Assembly (NCBI GenBank): GCA_017744365.1 | Contig: JAGIBL010000006.1 | Span: 1-64,000, forward strand | Direction: 5' to 3' | Length of the DNA: 64,000 nucleotides | Source of the DNA: Nocardioidaceae bacterium | Lineage (GTDB): Bacteria; Actinomycetota; Actinomycetes; Propionibacteriales; Nocardioidaceae | Position numbers and translations under genes: made by a program | Shown: positions 44,213 through 51,860 of the stretch, piece by piece | Layout of the letters: each line of letters opens with the position of its first letter | Position numbering within the stretch: position 1 is the stretch's first letter | The notes under the pieces: generated by a model | The model's input: the letters and a program-made list of their open reading frames with translations, nothing else | Database searches by the model: none | Told to the model about the DNA's origin: nothing

Positions 44213-44942
44213 GGTTCCCCTCCTCTGCCTCTCCGTAGTAGGCCCGTCGTACGGCGGGGTCCGCGCGCACCTCGCTCGGGCTGCCGACCGCCAGGGTGCG
44301 GCCGTAGTCGAGGACGTGGATGCGGTGGCAGACGCCCATGATCAGCTTCATGTCGTGCTCGATGACGAGCAGCCCGACGCCGTGCTCGGCGGGCATCCGC
44401 TCCAGCACCGCGGTCAGCTCGTCGGTCTCCCGGTCGTTGAGGCCCGCGGCCGGCTCGTCGAGGAGCAGGTAGTGCGGCCGGGTGGCCAGCGCCCGCATGA
44501 TCCCCAGTCGTCGCTCGGCGCCGTACGGCATGCTCGCCGCGGCGTGGTGAGCCCACTGCTCCAGGCGCGCGGTGGCCAGCAGGTCCATCGCCTCGGCGCG
44601 GGCGGCCTTGCGGCGGCCCCCGCCGGCGAGCACCCCGAGCGCGACGTTGTCGAGCACGGAGAGCTCCGGGAACAGCCGGACCGCCTGGAAGGTGCGCACC
44701 AGGCCCGCCCGCGCCCGCCGCTCCGGGCTCCACCGGGTGACGTCGCGGCCGTCCACGTGGATCCGCCCGGTCGTCGGGGTCTGGTAGCCCGAGAGCGTGT
44801 TGACCAGGGTGGTCTTGCCGGCGCCGTTGGGGCCGATCAGCCCGAGGATCTCGCCCCGGCGCAGCTCCAGGTCCACGGCGTCGAGCGCGCGCACCCCCTG
44901 GAAGGAGACGCCGACGCCCTCGGCGCGAACTGCGTCATTCAC
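44196..44942 (-). CDS. ABC transporter ATP-binding protein (LivG-like)
   Basis: 248 residues. Walker A GPNGAGKTT at residues 37-45, then the LivG marker LVNTLSGYQTPTTGRIHVDG and GLVRTFQAVRLFPELSVLDN; Walker B LLLDEPAAGLND and VIEHDMKLIMGVCHRIHVLD follow. The signature motif is altered to MPYGAERRLGIMRAL, which is common in LivG. The GTG at 44942 overlaps the LivM stop (GTGA). Confidence 0.93.
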   Translation of the reverse strand: MNDAVRAEGVGVSFQGVRALDAVDLELRRGEILGLIGPNGAGKTTLVNTLSGYQTPTTGRIHVDGRDVTRWSPERRARAGLVRTFQAVRLFPELSVLDNVALGVLAGGGRRKAARAEAMDLLATARLEQWAHHAAASMPYGAERRLGIMRALATRPHYLLLDEPAAGLNDRETDELTAVLERMPAEHGVGLLVIEHDMKLIMGVCHRIHVLDYGRTLAVGSPSEVRADPAVRRAYYGEAEEGNHARGA

Positions 44943-46051
44943 AGCGTCACCCTCTCGTCGTTGACGGGCACGGCCACGCGGGACGTCGTCGCGCGGGACC
45001 GGCGCCTGCGCGGAGCCAGCAGCGCCGCCACCAGCGGGCCGAGCTCGCGGCCCTTGGTCAGGCCGGTCGGGATCATCAGCAGCACCGCGAGCAGCGCGAT
45101 GGACATGCCCAGGTTCTGCAGCCCGGGGTGCCCGCCGACGCTGAGCGGACCGAAGGAGAACCCTTCCTCCAGGTGCCGCAGCCACTCCCGGACCAGGGCC
45201 AGGAAGATGCTGCCGACGACCGCGCCCGAGATCGACCGGGAGCCGCCGACCACCAGCATCGCGATGGTCAGCAGAGTCAGGTCGAGGTAGAAGCCCTGCG
45301 GGTTGAAGGTGCCCAGGTACTGCGCGAGCAGGCCGCCGGCGATGCCGCACAGGAACGCGCTCACGGTGAACGCCAGCACCCGGTGCCGCCAGACGCCGAT
45401 GCCCAGCGAGCGGGCGGCCACCTCGTCCTCGCGGGTGGCGCGCAGCCGCAGGCAGGCCCGGGTCTCCCCGAACGCCCAGGCGACCGCGATCGCGAACAGC
45501 GCCCACGGCAGCGCCGCTCCCGGCGTGGTGGACAGCGGCACCCCGAAGAGGCCGGTCTGCCCGCCGGTGACGGTCTTCAGGTTCGAGGCGACCACGAACA
45601 CGATCGACAGGAACGCGAAGGTCGCCAGCGCCGCGGCCAGGCCGTCGAGCCGGCTGACCACCATCGCCACCACCAGGCCGGCGATCCCGGCGCCGATGCC
45701 GCCGGCCAGCGTGGCCGCGTCCGGGCTCAGCGTGGTGTGCGGCAGCCCCGGGAAGACCGCCTCCTTGGTGCCCTCGGGGATCCGGAAGGCCGCGGTCGTG
45801 TAGGCGCCGACGGCGATGAAGCCGACGTGCCCGAAGGAGAAGACGCCCGAGTTGCCGATGAAGGTGTGCAGCCCGACGACGGCGACCAGGTAGACCAGCA
45901 TCGTCGAGAGCGCGCGGTCGAACTCGGCGCCGCCGAGGGCCTGGCCGCCCAGGGTGACCGCGACGACCAGCACGACCAGGACACCGAGCGTCCACCCGGG
46001 ACGCGGCGCGTCGGTGGCGGCACCGCGGAGGCGGTGGAGGAGCGCGGACAT
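44939..46051 (-). CDS. ABC transporter permease (LivM-like)
   Basis: 370 residues with about ten membrane segments. Family marks are IGNSGVFSFGHVGFIAVGAY (residues 64-83), TLATFAFLSIVFVVASNL-like (seen as LATFAFLSIVFVVASNLKTV) and RATREDEVAARSLGIGVWRH, the loop that contacts the ATPase. The C-terminal SMLVVGGSRSISGAVVGSIF-type segment (MLVVGGSRSISGAVVGSIFL) is typical. It begins one base after the LivH gene stop. Confidence 0.92.
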   Translation of the reverse strand: MSALLHRLRGAATDAPRPGWTLGVLVVLVVAVTLGGQALGGAEFDRALSTMLVYLVAVVGLHTFIGNSGVFSFGHVGFIAVGAYTTAAFRIPEGTKEAVFPGLPHTTLSPDAATLAGGIGAGIAGLVVAMVVSRLDGLAAALATFAFLSIVFVVASNLKTVTGGQTGLFGVPLSTTPGAALPWALFAIAVAWAFGETRACLRLRATREDEVAARSLGIGVWRHRVLAFTVSAFLCGIAGGLLAQYLGTFNPQGFYLDLTLLTIAMLVVGGSRSISGAVVGSIFLALVREWLRHLEEGFSFGPLSVGGHPGLQNLGMSIALLAVLLMIPTGLTKGRELGPLVAALLAPRRRRSRATTSRVAVPVNDERVTL

Positions 46052-46052
46052 G

Positions 46053-46934
46053 TCAGACCCTCTGCTTCTGGCTGGCGGGCTGGATGATGCCGTCCGGCCG
46101 GAAGACCAGGACCAGCACCAGGACGCCGAAGACCATGGCGTCGCGGTAGGACCGGACCTCGAGCGGCAGGAAGGCCTGGAAGGCGACCGTCAGGCTGCCC
46201 AGGATGTAGCCGCCGAGGACCGCGCCGACCATGCTGCCCATGCCGCCGAGGATGGTGGCCACGAAGGCGGCGAAGACCGGGCCGGTGCCCATCCCGGTGG
46301 AGACCAGGCCGGTCCGCGAGGTCAGCAGCAGGCTGCCCACGAAGGCGAGCAGGCCGCTGATCCCGAAGGCCAGCGCGATCACCCGGTTGGCCGGCACGCC
46401 CAGGCAGCGGGCCATCCGGAAGTTCTCCGCGGCGGCGCGCATCTGGATACCCAGGGAGGTCCGGGTCAGGAAGAGCGTCAGCCCGACCAGGCAGACCGCG
46501 GTCACCGCGATGGAGACCAGGTCCAGCAGCGGCACCGAGAGCGTGCCCAGGTGCACCTGCTTGGACAGCTGCGGCAGGATGCCGACGCTGCGCGGCGAGG
46601 AGCCGACGATGACGATCGCCAGGCTCTGCAGCAGGTAGCTGACCGCGAACGAGGTGACCAGCAGCGTCTCGTCGCGGGCGCCGCGCACCGGCCGGAACGC
46701 GATGCGCTCCATGACCAGGGCGGCGACCACCACGATCACCGCGGAGAGCCCGATCCGCAGGGCCACCGGCAGCCCGCTGAGGAACAGCAGCGAGAAGCCG
46801 CCGACCATGAGCAGCTCACCGTGGGCGAAGTTGATGAGCCGCATGATGCTGAACACCACGGCCACGCCGAGCGCGAACAGCGCATAGAGACTGCCCAGGC
46901 TCAGGGCATCGATGACGTACTGGAGGTTCTCCAC
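46053..46934 (-). CDS. ABC transporter permease (LivH-like)
   Basis: 293 residues with eight membrane helices. It starts QYVIDALSLGSLYALFALGV and has the LivH hallmark IMRLINFAHGELLMVGGFSL, the coupling segment QMRAAAENFRMARCLGVPAN and GMGSMVGAVLGGYILGSLTV. The GTG start at 46934 follows GAGAGGACG. It heads the transporter set in the order LivH-M-G-F, with a cupin and the aldehyde dehydrogenase upstream. Confidence 0.92.
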   Translation of the reverse strand: MENLQYVIDALSLGSLYALFALGVAVVFSIMRLINFAHGELLMVGGFSLLFLSGLPVALRIGLSAVIVVVAALVMERIAFRPVRGARDETLLVTSFAVSYLLQSLAIVIVGSSPRSVGILPQLSKQVHLGTLSVPLLDLVSIAVTAVCLVGLTLFLTRTSLGIQMRAAAENFRMARCLGVPANRVIALAFGISGLLAFVGSLLLTSRTGLVSTGMGTGPVFAAFVATILGGMGSMVGAVLGGYILGSLTVAFQAFLPLEVRSYRDAMVFGVLVLVLVFRPDGIIQPASQKQRV

Positions 46935-46964
46935 GGCTACGTCCTCTCCGGGTCGGTCCTGGAG

Positions 46965-47300
46965 CTAGTCCCGGTTGACCGGGAAGCGCTCGGGGTCGTC
47001 GAACACGGTGATGCCGACCACCCCAGGATGGTTCACCAGGCTGTGCGGCACACCGTCGGGGATGAAGAAGGACTCACCGGCACCGTACGTGCGGGTCTCG
47101 CCCTCCATGGTCACCGAGACCTCGCCCTTGATGACCACACCCCACTCGTCGCAGTTGACGTGCTCCCCGGCGGCACTGCCCTCGGGGATCTCGTAGAAGA
47201 TGACCTGCACCCGGTCGGACATGGTGTGCGCGATCAGGCCGGACATCGGGACGGCCGGTTTGGGCATCGTGGTCTCGAAGAATTTTGGGTAGTAGCTCAT
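46965..47300 (-). CDS. Cupin domain protein (paralogue 3)
   Basis: 111 residues, a single cupin. Motif 1 AAGEHVNCDEWGVVIKGEVS keeps one of two histidines (H-V-N) and the Glu; motif 2 GESFFIPDGVPHSLVNHPGV keeps its His. Metal binding may be weaker than in the paralogue at 43095. The N-terminus YYPKFFETTMPKP parallels FPAFFDTL and FPAFIERL in the other two. GGGAGGAA precedes the ATG. It sits between the aldehyde dehydrogenase and the LivH-like gene. Confidence 0.82.
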   Translation of the reverse strand: MSYYPKFFETTMPKPAVPMSGLIAHTMSDRVQVIFYEIPEGSAAGEHVNCDEWGVVIKGEVSVTMEGETRTYGAGESFFIPDGVPHSLVNHPGVVGITVFDDPERFPVNRD

Positions 47301-47333
47301 CGTGGTTCCTCCCTCGGTTGGTGGGCCGGCTCG

Positions 47334-48821
47334 TCAGAGCCGGACCCAGGTGGTCTTGAGCTGGGTGTACTTCTCCAGGGCGTGCAGGGACTTGTCGCGG
47401 CCGAAGCCGGACTGCTTGTAGCCGCCGAACGGGACCGTCACGTCGGCCGCGTCGTAGCAGTTGACCGAGACGGTGCCGGCGCGCAGCGCCCGGGCGGTGC
47501 GGTGCGCGGTGGACAGGTCGCGGGTCCAGACCGAGGCGGCCAGCCCGTACGGCGTGCCGTTGGCGATCGCGACCGCCTCCTCGACCGTGTCGAAGGTCAG
47601 CACCGAGAGCACCGGCCCGAAGACCTCCTCCTGGGCGACCCGCATCGCCGGGGTGACCCCGGTCAGCACGGTCGGCTCCAGGTAGTAGCCGGGCAGGTCC
47701 GGGGTGCCGGTGCCGGCGGTGCGCTGCTCGGCGCCCTCGGCGACCGCGCCGTCGACGTACGAGGTGACCCGGGCGAGGTGCTCGGCGCTGACCAGGGCAC
47801 CCAGGGTGGTGGTCGGGTCGAGCGGATCGCCGGCGCGGAACCGCCGCGACTCCGCGACGACCGCCTCGACGAGCTCCTCCGCGCGCGAGGCGTGCACCAG
47901 CAGCCGGGACCCGGCCGAGCAGACCTCGCCGGCGTTGAAGAAGATGCCGCCGGCGACCGCGGCGGCCACCTCGGCGGTGTCCGGGGCGTCGGCCATCACC
48001 AGCTGCGGGCTCTTGCCTCCGAGCTCGAGCGAGACCTGCTTGAGGTTGCTGCGAGCGGCGTAGTCCAGGAACAGCCGGCCGACCTCGCCGGAGCCGGTGA
48101 AGGTGACCGCGTCCACGTCCGGGTGCAGGCCGAGCGCGCGGCCGGTGACCTCGCCGCGGCCGGGGACCACGTTGAGCACACCGTCGGGCAGGCCCGCCTC
48201 GCTCGCCAGCGCGGCCAGCTTGAGCAGGGTCAGCGAGGACTCCTCGGCCGGCTTGACGACGATGGAGTTGCCGGCGGCCAGGGCCGGGGCGATCTTCCAC
48301 ATCGCCAGCATCAGCGGGAAGTTCCAGGGCACCACCGCGGCGACCACGCCGATCGGCTCGCGGGTGATGGTGGCCAGCACGTCCGGCGAGGTGGGCGCGA
48401 CCTCGTCGTACAGCTTGTCGATGGCCTCGGCGTAGTAGTCCAGCGTCTCCACGCTGACCCGGACGTCGACCGCCCGCGCGTCGGCGACCGGCTTGCCCAT
48501 GTCCAGGCTCTCCAGCAGCGCGAGGGTGCCGGCGTCGCGCTCGACCAGCCGGGCCAGCCGCTGCAGCACGGCCTTGCGGGCCCGCGGGGCCTGCGACCAC
48601 CAGCGGCCGCCCTCGAAGGCGGCCCGGGCGGCGGCCACCGCACGGTCGACGTCGCGCTCGTCGCAGTCGGCGACCCGGGCGACCACCCGGCCGTCGCGCG
48701 GGGAGACCGAGTCGAGGGTGGCGCCGCTGCTCGCCGGGGCGAAGGCACCGTCGACGAAGGCATCGGTGTGCTCGACGAGGGTGTCGAGCAGCGCCAGGTT
48801 CTCGGCGTACGTCGTGCTCAT
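47334..48821 (-). CDS. Aldehyde dehydrogenase family protein
   Basis: 495 residues with the normal layout: VVPWNFPLMLAMWKIAPALA, VVKPAEESSLTLLKLAALAS, FTGSGEVGRLFLDYAARSNL, general base Glu in SLELGGKSPQLV, and catalytic Cys in FFNAGEVCSAGSRLLVHASR. The C-terminus has PFGGYKQSGFGRDKSLHALE. It resembles the gamma-glutamyl-aminobutyraldehyde/PuuC group. It is the second gene of the heterocycle operon and overlaps the ring-opening hydrolase by ATGA. It probably oxidises an aldehyde released after ring opening. Confidence 0.9.
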   Translation of the reverse strand: MSTTYAENLALLDTLVEHTDAFVDGAFAPASSGATLDSVSPRDGRVVARVADCDERDVDRAVAAARAAFEGGRWWSQAPRARKAVLQRLARLVERDAGTLALLESLDMGKPVADARAVDVRVSVETLDYYAEAIDKLYDEVAPTSPDVLATITREPIGVVAAVVPWNFPLMLAMWKIAPALAAGNSIVVKPAEESSLTLLKLAALASEAGLPDGVLNVVPGRGEVTGRALGLHPDVDAVTFTGSGEVGRLFLDYAARSNLKQVSLELGGKSPQLVMADAPDTAEVAAAVAGGIFFNAGEVCSAGSRLLVHASRAEELVEAVVAESRRFRAGDPLDPTTTLGALVSAEHLARVTSYVDGAVAEGAEQRTAGTGTPDLPGYYLEPTVLTGVTPAMRVAQEEVFGPVLSVLTFDTVEEAVAIANGTPYGLAASVWTRDLSTAHRTARALRAGTVSVNCYDAADVTVPFGGYKQSGFGRDKSLHALEKYTQLKTTWVRL

Positions 48822-49945
48822 CGCAGCACCTCCGGCCCGTGGTCCACGATCACCGCGACGCTGCCGCCGCCCGGAGGTCCCTGGTGCACGGCGGCACCGG
48901 AGATGTAGAGCGCCGGGTCGCCGACCGCGGCGGCGAAGATGCCGCCGATGGTGGCCTTGACCTGGGCGATGTAGTGCGGGTTCTCGTCCTCCTGCACCTG
49001 CCGGCGGCCGCGCAGGGTGGGCTCGGGGTTGCCGCTCTTGACGAACACCGCGACCACCCGGGCGCGCACCTGCTCGGGCAGGTGCTGGTCGCCCGGGACG
49101 TCGAGGCCGGCGTCGCGCACGGCCCGGTTCAGCGCGCTCACGTCGAGCGCGTCGGCCATCACCGCGCGCCCGATCCGCAGGGTGCCACCGGCGCCGGGGC
49201 GGTTGCCGAGCAGGACCACCTGGGTCTCCGGGTTCTCGTGCCCGGTCGAGGTGGAGGCGCGGCCGCTCCACAGCGCGGCGTCGGTGGAGATCTGGCTGTC
49301 GAGCCCGGGCCGGGTCACGTCGCCGACGGCGATCCCGACGCCGAGGGCCGCGGCGCCGCTGGCCCGCAGCAGGGTCGGCATGTCGTCGTACCCGGCCTCG
49401 GTGGGCTGGTGCGGCGCGACCGGGACGGTGGGCAGGCAGCTCTTGGTGAGCACGTACGACGCGTCCCGCGGGTCGATCCCGGCAGCGGCGGCGGCCTCGC
49501 GCACCGACCCGGCGACCGCGTCGACCATCGGCAGCCGGCCGAGCTCGGCGTCGGTGATGGCGTGGGTCTGGGAGGTGCCGATCACCAGCCGCGGCTCGCC
49601 ACCCTCGGTCAGCGGACCGTCGGTGCGGGTGAACAGCACGGCGTTGGGCTCGAGCAGCCCGACCGCCCCGCTGGAGAAGACCATCGGGATCCGGCGGATC
49701 TCCTCGGCGGGCCGGGTGCCGAGGTCGAGCAGCGCCTGGCGCAGCGCGTGGTCGGCGTCCATCCGGGTCGGGTCGTGCCGGTCGCCGGAGCCCTGGGTCT
49801 TGCCGACGACGGCGACGACGCTGTCCGGGTCGAGCCGGCCCTCGCGCACCAGCCGCTCCAGGCCGCTGGCGTCCCGAGGGTGGCCGAGGGCGACCTTGTG
49901 GGCCGCCACGGCCGCCGCGGGAAGGGCATCTGCTCGCACACTCAC
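48818..49945 (-). CDS. Ring-opening amidohydrolase (barbiturase / cyanuric acid hydrolase family)
   Basis: 375 residues. The family is small and known only for opening cyclic imides and ureides: barbiturate and cyanuric acid. Three Ser/Lys pairs can be proposed: Lys49 in VVGKTQGSGDRHD, Ser92 in FSSGAVGLLEPN; Lys168 in VLTKSCLP; and Lys303 in FVKSGNPEP with Ser349 in ISGAAVHQGPPGGGSVAVIV, which ends like AtzD. RASGAAALGVGIAVGD is the middle repeat. Arg312, Arg314 and Arg315 lie in LRGRRQ. The GTG at 49945 seems leaderless. Substrate within the family cannot be read from sequence; barbiturate, cyanurate or an unlisted imide are possible. Confidence 0.87.
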   Translation of the reverse strand: MSVRADALPAAAVAAHKVALGHPRDASGLERLVREGRLDPDSVVAVVGKTQGSGDRHDPTRMDADHALRQALLDLGTRPAEEIRRIPMVFSSGAVGLLEPNAVLFTRTDGPLTEGGEPRLVIGTSQTHAITDAELGRLPMVDAVAGSVREAAAAAGIDPRDASYVLTKSCLPTVPVAPHQPTEAGYDDMPTLLRASGAAALGVGIAVGDVTRPGLDSQISTDAALWSGRASTSTGHENPETQVVLLGNRPGAGGTLRIGRAVMADALDVSALNRAVRDAGLDVPGDQHLPEQVRARVVAVFVKSGNPEPTLRGRRQVQEDENPHYIAQVKATIGGIFAAAVGDPALYISGAAVHQGPPGGGSVAVIVDHGPEVLR

Positions 49946-49953
49946 GAGGTCAA

Positions 49954-49983
49954 TAGATATCAGACGTCTGCTGACTACGACAA
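49954..49983 (-). promoter_or_regulatory. Promoter of the ring-opening hydrolase operon with palindromic operator
   Basis: On the minus strand, TTGTCG (complement of 49978-49983) and TATCTA (complement of 49954-49959) are 18 bases apart. The spacer contains the perfect palindrome CAGACGTCTG (49961-49970) immediately before the -10. The -10 ends eight bases before the GTG at 49945, so the mRNA is likely leaderless. It shares GACGTCTGAT with the promoter at 43044-43072. Confidence 0.62.
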
Positions 49984-50061
49984 GACCCTGAGCGAAGAAA
50001 AAGCGGGGCGCGGGCTTTTACCGATCAGCGGAGAACCGCGTCAAACGATGGTCTAGTCAAC

Positions 50062-50092
50062 TTCCGCAATTTTGCAAAAACTCGGAAAAACC
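50062..50092. promoter_or_regulatory. Repeat in the promoter region of the HTH-TPR gene
   Basis: TTCCG (50062-50066) and CGGAA (50083-50087) flank GCAATTTTGC (50066-50075). The run GCAAAAACTCGGAAA (50074-50088) reappears, with a three-base insertion, at 51745-51762 beside the small peptide gene. This 173-bp region between 49946 and 50118 is much more AT-rich than its surroundings; I see no gene in it. Confidence 0.4.
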
Positions 50093-50118
50093 GTCCCGGG
50101 ACTGCCGAACCTACCGGC

Positions 50119-51522
50119 ATGGAGACCACTCTCGCGGAGCTCGTCAAGAGCATCGACCCCGCCATCCTGGGCCGGCGCCTGCGCGTCGCGCGCACGGCGG
50201 CAGGGCTCACCCAGACCGAGGCAGCCGGGGGTGACGTGTCCACGGCGTACATCTCCCGGATCGAGGCCGGGGAGCGCCGGCCCGACCTCACCCTCCTCGG
50301 CAACCTCGCCGCGCGGCTGGGCACCACGGTCGACGAGCTGCTCACCGGGATCAGCCGGGACCGGCGCGCCGAGCTGATGCTCGAGCTCGACTACGCCGAG
50401 CTGGAGCTCTCCTCCGGCAACGGCGGCGCGGCGCTGGCGCGCGCGGACTCGATCCTGGCCGCGCTCGCGGACGCCGGGGTCGCCGAGATCGAGCGCCCGG
50501 CCCGGTTCGTCCGCGCGTACGCGCTGGAGTCGACCGGCGACCTGGACGCCGCGATCGCCGCGTTCGAGACGCTGACGGCACTGCCGCCGCACGACCTGGC
50601 CTGGGTGCGCGGCCTGATCGCGCTGAGCCGCTGCTACCGCGAGTCCGGTGACTTCGCGATGGCCATCGACGTGGGCGAGCGCGCGGGAACCACCATCGAG
50701 GAGCACGGCCTGTCCGGCCTGACCGAGTCGATGCAGCTGACCCTGACCGTCGCCGCGGCGTACTTCGAGCGAGGCGACGCCACCCACGCGATCCGCCTGT
50801 GCAAGCAGACCATCACCCGCGCCGAGGAGCTCGGCTCGGCCACGGCCCGCGGCTCGGCGTACTGGAACGCGAGCATGATGGCCTCGCGCCAGGGGTCGAT
50901 CCGCGAGGCGCTGAGCATGGCCCGCCAGGCCATCGACCTGTTCGAGCAGGACAGCGACACCCGCAACCTGGCCCGGCTGCGCACCGAGCTGGCCAACATG
51001 CAGCTGCGCCAGGACCCGCCGGAGGCGGCGGAGGCCAAGCAGACGCTCGAACTGGCCTCGCGCGAGCTCGACTGGTCGAGCGCGAGCACGCTCGACAAGG
51101 CCGAGAACCAGCTGGCGCTGGCGCGCGCGAACCTGCTGCTGGGCGATCCGGTGACCGCCGCCGAGCTGGCCGGCAGCAGCTACGACATCGCCATGGACCA
51201 GGCGCCGCTCGCGGCGTCCGAGGCGCTGGTGCTCCAGGGCCAGATCGCGGCGATCGAGGACCGCACCGACGAGGCCCGGGCCACCTACCGCGAAGCGATC
51301 CTGCTGCTGAGCGGCGTGGGCGCGGACCGGCGCGTCGCGGAGCTCTGGTTCGAGCTCGGCGGACTGCTCCAGGACGTCGGCGAGATCGCGGCCGCGCTCG
51401 ACGCCTTCCGGCGTTCAGCGGCCTCGACCGGGATCACCCCGTCCATCCCCTTGCACCAGGCGATGGCTCGGGCTCAGGACAGACCAGGAGCACGAACCCT
51501 GCACGCGGTGCCGACGATGTAA
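50119..51522 (+). CDS. HTH (XRE) regulator with TPR repeats, RRNPP-like
   Basis: 467 residues. An N-terminal XRE helix-turn-helix (LRVARTAAGLTQTEAAGGDV, TAYISRIEAGERRPDLTLLG) covers about residues 20-75. The rest is helical repeats of 34-40 residues with TPR character (for example VRGLIALSRCYRESGDFAMA, VAAAYFERGDATHAIRLCKQ, TARGSAYWNASMMASRQGS). That design matches peptide-sensing regulators such as PlcR, Rap and AimR. Five bases after its stop, on the other strand, a small secreted-peptide gene ends. No ribosome-binding site is obvious; the start is chosen because the HTH follows directly. Confidence 0.85.
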   Translation: METTLAELVKSIDPAILGRRLRVARTAAGLTQTEAAGGDVSTAYISRIEAGERRPDLTLLGNLAARLGTTVDELLTGISRDRRAELMLELDYAELELSSGNGGAALARADSILAALADAGVAEIERPARFVRAYALESTGDLDAAIAAFETLTALPPHDLAWVRGLIALSRCYRESGDFAMAIDVGERAGTTIEEHGLSGLTESMQLTLTVAAAYFERGDATHAIRLCKQTITRAEELGSATARGSAYWNASMMASRQGSIREALSMARQAIDLFEQDSDTRNLARLRTELANMQLRQDPPEAAEAKQTLELASRELDWSSASTLDKAENQLALARANLLLGDPVTAAELAGSSYDIAMDQAPLAASEALVLQGQIAAIEDRTDEARATYREAILLLSGVGADRRVAELWFELGGLLQDVGEIAAALDAFRRSAASTGITPSIPLHQAMARAQDRPGARTLHAVPTM

Positions 51523-51526
51523 CGGG

Positions 51527-51652
51527 TCAGCAGCACCACAGGCCGCGCGGGGCGGGGGCCGGCTTGGACGCCGCGTCGGCGGTCGACGCCACTCCCACGA
51601 CCAGCGAAGCGGTCAGCGAGACGGCAACCAGAGCAACCTTGAGAGCACGCAT
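51527..51652 (-). CDS. Small secreted peptide precursor (41 residues)
   Basis: The minus-strand frame encodes 41 residues: basic start MRALK, hydrophobic core VALVAVSLTASLVVGVAS, then TADAA, and a C-terminus SKPAPAPRGLWCC. It looks like a complete signal peptide with an AxA-type cleavage site (ADA or DAA) followed by a mature peptide of about 13-14 residues ending in two Cys. GAAGGA lies seven bases before the ATG, a good ribosome-binding site, so it is a real gene and not chance. It is convergent with the HTH-TPR gene, four bases between stops. It may be the pro-peptide for that regulator, or a small secreted metabolite precursor. Confidence 0.7.
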   Translation of the reverse strand: MRALKVALVAVSLTASLVVGVASTADAASKPAPAPRGLWCC

Positions 51653-51720
51653 GACGAGATCCTTCGGGGTTTCGGCTCGACCGCCACGGCCGGGCACTTA
51701 CCGACTAGGAGTAGTGGGTT

Positions 51721-51764
51721 GGCAAAGATCTGACATAGCAAACGGCAAAAAGATCTCGGAAACC
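51721..51764. promoter_or_regulatory. Direct repeats upstream of the small peptide gene
   Basis: GGCAAAGATCTG (51721-51732) and GGCAAAAAGATCTCGG (51744-51759) are near-direct repeats in the AT-rich divergent region (51653-51860) between the peptide and DUF6221 genes. The second copy extends into CTCGGAAACC, which resembles the element at 50074-50092 in front of the HTH-TPR gene. The three could be sites for that regulator. Confidence 0.4.
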
Positions 51765-51807
51765 ACTGAAGTGCCCTAGACAAGTCGGGCGAAGCACCCA
51801 TCTAGTC

Positions 51808-51837
51808 TTGACAAATCGGTCATACAGGTGCTTAGGC
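51808..51837 (+). promoter_or_regulatory. Putative promoter of the DUF6221 gene
   Basis: A consensus -35 TTGACA lies at 51808-51813. A weak -10, TTAGGC (51832-51837), is at 18-base spacing, 23 bases before the ATG at 51861. The -35 is strong, the -10 is not, so this is tentative. Confidence 0.35.
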
Positions 51838-51860
51838 GACAACAGACGTTGGGAAGAGTG

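Noticed and set aside
45954-48908. A 984-codon plus-strand open frame opposite to LivH, cupin and aldehyde dehydrogenase
   Set aside because: Consists of repeated Asp/Gln/His/Arg codons opposite real genes; no ribosome-binding site or domain.
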